From: Setaria digitata
Lineage: Eukaryota; Nematoda; Chromadorea; Rhabditida; Setariidae
Assembly (NCBI GenBank): GCA_003640385.1
Contig: RCAB01000019.1
Coordinates: 62,001 to 126,000 of the forward strand
Length of the DNA stretch: 64,000 nt
Direction of reading: 5' to 3'
A program made the translations under genes and the position numbers. Position 1 is the stretch's first letter. Each line of letters starts with the position of its first letter. Shown here piece by piece: positions 61,097 to 64,000 of this stretch. The notes beneath the pieces are model-generated. The model searched no databases and was not told the DNA's origin. It worked only from the letters and a program-made list of their open reading frames with translations.

Positions 61097-63953
61097 ATGG
61101 AGGAAGAAAACGCGATATTTTGCTCTATATGTTTGGGGGTAGGTTTCCTTATACATCTCGCTGCAATTTTCAGTGAACTGCTGTTAGAAATGTCAAGAAC
61201 TGCATTTCGAATAGTCGTCGTGGGACGATGGAATTGAGCAAATGGCTTTTTTTGTCCAAGTTTGTAATGTAATTCTTTATTTTAGCCTGGTAGCTGGCCC
61301 AAAGCACGACCTAGTGTATGCAGGCACTCCTTCTGTTATCTTTGCATCAGTAATTGGGTAGAGGTTTGTTTTATTTGAGGTAATGAGTTACTTTGAGTAA
61401 TCTAGCTAATTTACCTTCGGAAAAATATGGTCTTTTACAGCTGTATTTTTAGATTGTCCTGGTCATGTGATGCTTCTTATTTTGCAGGATACAATTTTTT
61501 CTGCCATTTTTTTTCTTTTTTTTTTTTTTTAGAGACGATCAGAATGTCCACTATGTAAAAGGTCAGCGAAAGTATTAATAGTTATTAGTGAAGATGGTAG
61601 AGAATATAAGATATCTGTGAAAGAAAGAACTGGTACTCAGTATCAAGGCGAGGTAGTTTCTATAGTCTTATTTCAAATTTATAAAACTGTGCCACTACAA
61701 AAGAGAACGCTTCATACCGTATGCACTTCATTTTTAAACATTTTTGAGATTGGCGAAGAACACACAGATCTATTTCAAGAAACAGAAGATATAACGGTAG
61801 TATATGCCAGATGTCAGGTGTGCAACTCATCGGAAAACGAGCATTTATTGTTACTCTGCGATGGAATTGTTGGACAAAATTTGGACGGAAGCTCGATTCG
61901 CTGCAATGCTGCGTGTGTTTTTTTTTTTTTTTTTTTTCTTTCACCTTTTTGTGTCATGGACAATGTAGTGGTTTATTTTAAGTCCAGTAACACGTTAATT
62001 TTCTTGTTAAACTATTAAAGGATATAAATTTTGTAAGTACTGGATTGTTATTATAGATGCCATTGTTACTGCTTGCCAGAAAAACTTGGAAGCGTACCTA
62101 AAGGAGATTGGTTTTGTCCTTTTTGTGTTAACATAAGAGTAAGTTTGTTTCATATATGCACCCTAAACGTTGATTAATGACATATTTTGTGTGTTGTGGC
62201 CTCTAGCTTTAATATTTCCTCTATAGACTACACAAAAATCAGTTCACAGCAGTCGAGATGTGCGACAAGAATGCCGTTCATCGTCACATCATCAGCTGTT
62301 CAAATATGACATTAGAGAATGTGAATTTGTGAATGAGGATGAGCCAGGTAAGGAACTGGTTAGTAAACTGTTTAATCTGTTTTAATCTCTTCAAAATTAA
62401 CAGAAAACTACTAACGATTGATGAGTGGACCAAAAAAGGTGTAAAAAGAGGATGTCGTTATTGATCAAATTCATCGAACCGTTTATTATAGTTATATATT
62501 TTGCTTTTAAACAGAATTGCAGTGTTATGATGAGATATTATAGCATTGTTTCGTTTGTTTTTTATAGGACCGAGTAGAATGAATCGGAGTACTCGGTTAA
62601 GAAGTTGTGTAAATGTATTTAATCGTGATGAATTTTTAACTGGATCGACTCCTGACAGAGCTAATGATGTAATCGATGAAAGGATGGAAAGTGATTCTAA
62701 TTTTTCGCTGAAAAAGGATTTTTCTAGAGGTATGAAAATTAGAAATATTCAAGTACCATAGCTATATACCTTGCATTTAAACGGAGTTTGTAACGCAGTA
62801 TTTGCAGGAAAATACATAATCTATTATGGTAAGGTTTGATGACCACGCTATACTTAATTTAGAATAAGGCTTAGGTGGAAGTTAGTGGCATTCTACGACA
62901 AAAATGACTTTTACAGTGTCTTTCAGATATGTATTGTTATAAAGCTTTTGTAGCGGGTGATTGTTTTTAAGAGTATATTTCAAATGAACATGAATTTCAA
63001 AATACTGGATATGTAGTCATGGTGATTACTGGGGACCCACATCTTAACTGAAATTCTTTGTTCTGTTGTAATACTGATTCACTCATTCGCGTTCTCTGAC
63101 TCGAGGATGCGATATTTATGCGAATAACGTGGAACTTTTTTGTGAATTTGCTGCAGCTTTTATCTTTTTAAGCCAAAAGGAAATATATTTCATATTTTAA
63201 GCTTAAATGCAAGAGGATATCATATAAACATAATTCTGGGTAAATATATATTACTAGTTGGGATAAGTATCTAATAATTGTTGTACTGTGATTGCAGAAG
63301 GCGATAGTGTTTGGGATAATCAGGATAGTATTGTTCTGGAAACAGATTCAGATGTGGGTTATGATCCTGCTGGATTGACTGAAGTAACAAAGCGGAAAAA
63401 GCGGATGCGTCAAAGGAAAAAGAACTCGAAAAGAGTGAAGAAAAAAAGGAGGATAAGGAAGGAAGTGAAACATTTTTATCTGGCTGGAAATATTGCTGAG
63501 ATAAACATTCGAAAAAAAAACAGTTGGAAAAAGAACATTCGAAAAAGAAAGGTAATTGCTAATTCATGTTGCGATTCTTCTGTCGATGTTGTCGACTATC
63601 TCTTAATAAAGAAAAAATAAAATGGAGCAAAGAATCATTAATCATTCAACGTTTCATTGGTATGGTTTAAGCCATTTTTGTATCTGTAACGGTACCATAA
63701 TTTGCTGAGAAACCTCCACCAAATCATACAACTGATGTAAATTGATATATATTGTACCTGTAGCATATATACGCCAACTTATATTACAGGGTGCTACAGG
63801 AGTTCAGAAACGTCTGGCAGAAGTTATAGGTTTGGATCTCTTTACTGATAGACGAAGAAAACGAGAAAGAACTAAGCGGTATGCTTCAGTCGTTTCAATT
63901 TGTAGAAAGTAATGTTCCATTTTAGAAAGAAATTACTTCGACTGATAGAATAG
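61097..63953 (+). CDS. RING and PHD finger protein, PHRF1-like
   Basis: Exons: 61097-61138, 61286-61363, 61533-61912, 62057-62138, 62227-62347, 62568-62729, 63298-63551, 63790-63878 and 63926-63953, 411 aa with closed phases. The RING finger is spread over three exons: CSICLG, then VCRHSFCYLCISNWVE, then RRSECPLCKR. A PHD finger follows: CQVCNSSENEHLLLLCDG...CHCYCLPEKL...GDWFCPFC. Then come a Ser-rich linker, an acidic segment (ETDSDVGYD) and a very basic segment of K/R runs. RING-PHD-basic order is that of PHRF1, which acts as a nuclear ubiquitin ligase/chromatin reader binding RNA polymerase II CTD. The PHD has about 14 extra residues between its third and fourth metal ligands. Part of exon 3 (after 61652) could be an intron. 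The last exon may also splice on at GTAAGA (63953), so the gene may continue past the window. Confidence 0.8.
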
Positions 63954-64000
63954 TAAGAAGAGTTATTCAATGTCCTATGCTTTGAGCACTTCCATGGATT

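Noticed and set aside
1..64000. CRISPR arrays, bacterial (Wolbachia-type) inserts, intact transposons or retroviral genes
   Set aside because: None was recognised on reading both strands; all coding signals found are intron-split and eukaryotic.

Overview
The window looks like nuclear DNA from a nematode, most likely a clade III (filarial/spirurid-type) parasite. It is about 65% A+T, genes are split into many short exons with GT-AG introns (TTTCAG/TTTTAG-type acceptors), and several first exons follow splice-acceptor-like sites of the kind used for spliced-leader addition. Families typical of nematodes are present, including a CPG4-domain secreted protein and a seven-Ig VEGFR-like kinase. No bacterial, viral or CRISPR material was recognised. 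Gene models were built by hand by matching intron phase across ORF fragments. Where phases did not close, the entry says so.

Layout. (1) 2-3705 (+): 3' part of a gene whose left end looks like the tail of a CaM-kinase/MLCK-like kinase, followed by a ~740-residue basic disordered region. (2) 5167-7477 (+): nine-exon, 286-aa secreted CPG4-domain protein. (3) 7709-8135 (+): small predicted secreted protein with dibasic sites. (4) 15151-10795 (-): eleven-exon, 622-aa coiled-coil protein resembling IQCE. (5) 20618-19433 (-): four-exon, 253-aa four-transmembrane protein. (6) 20619-33070: long gene desert containing a degenerate 18S rRNA copy (27640-28273, -) and one arm of an inverted dispersed repeat. 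(7) 33071-36774 (+): eleven-exon SLC9B/NHA-type cation/proton antiporter with altered ion-site residues. (8) 43142-41490 (-): four-exon, 291-aa two-TM protein with PY-type motifs. (9) 49141-58293 (+): ~19-exon VEGFR/PVR-like receptor tyrosine kinase with seven Ig domains, a TM and a split kinase. (10) 61097-63953 or beyond (+): RING + PHD + basic-tail nuclear protein of the PHRF1 type.

The genes look like independent loci and no operon is evident. The items most worth following up are the antiporter with its key aspartate changed, the 18S rRNA relic, the PHD finger with an inserted loop, the 25-bp exon-end duplication in the receptor gene, the perfect 19-bp hairpin at 59121, and the small secreted dibasic peptide.
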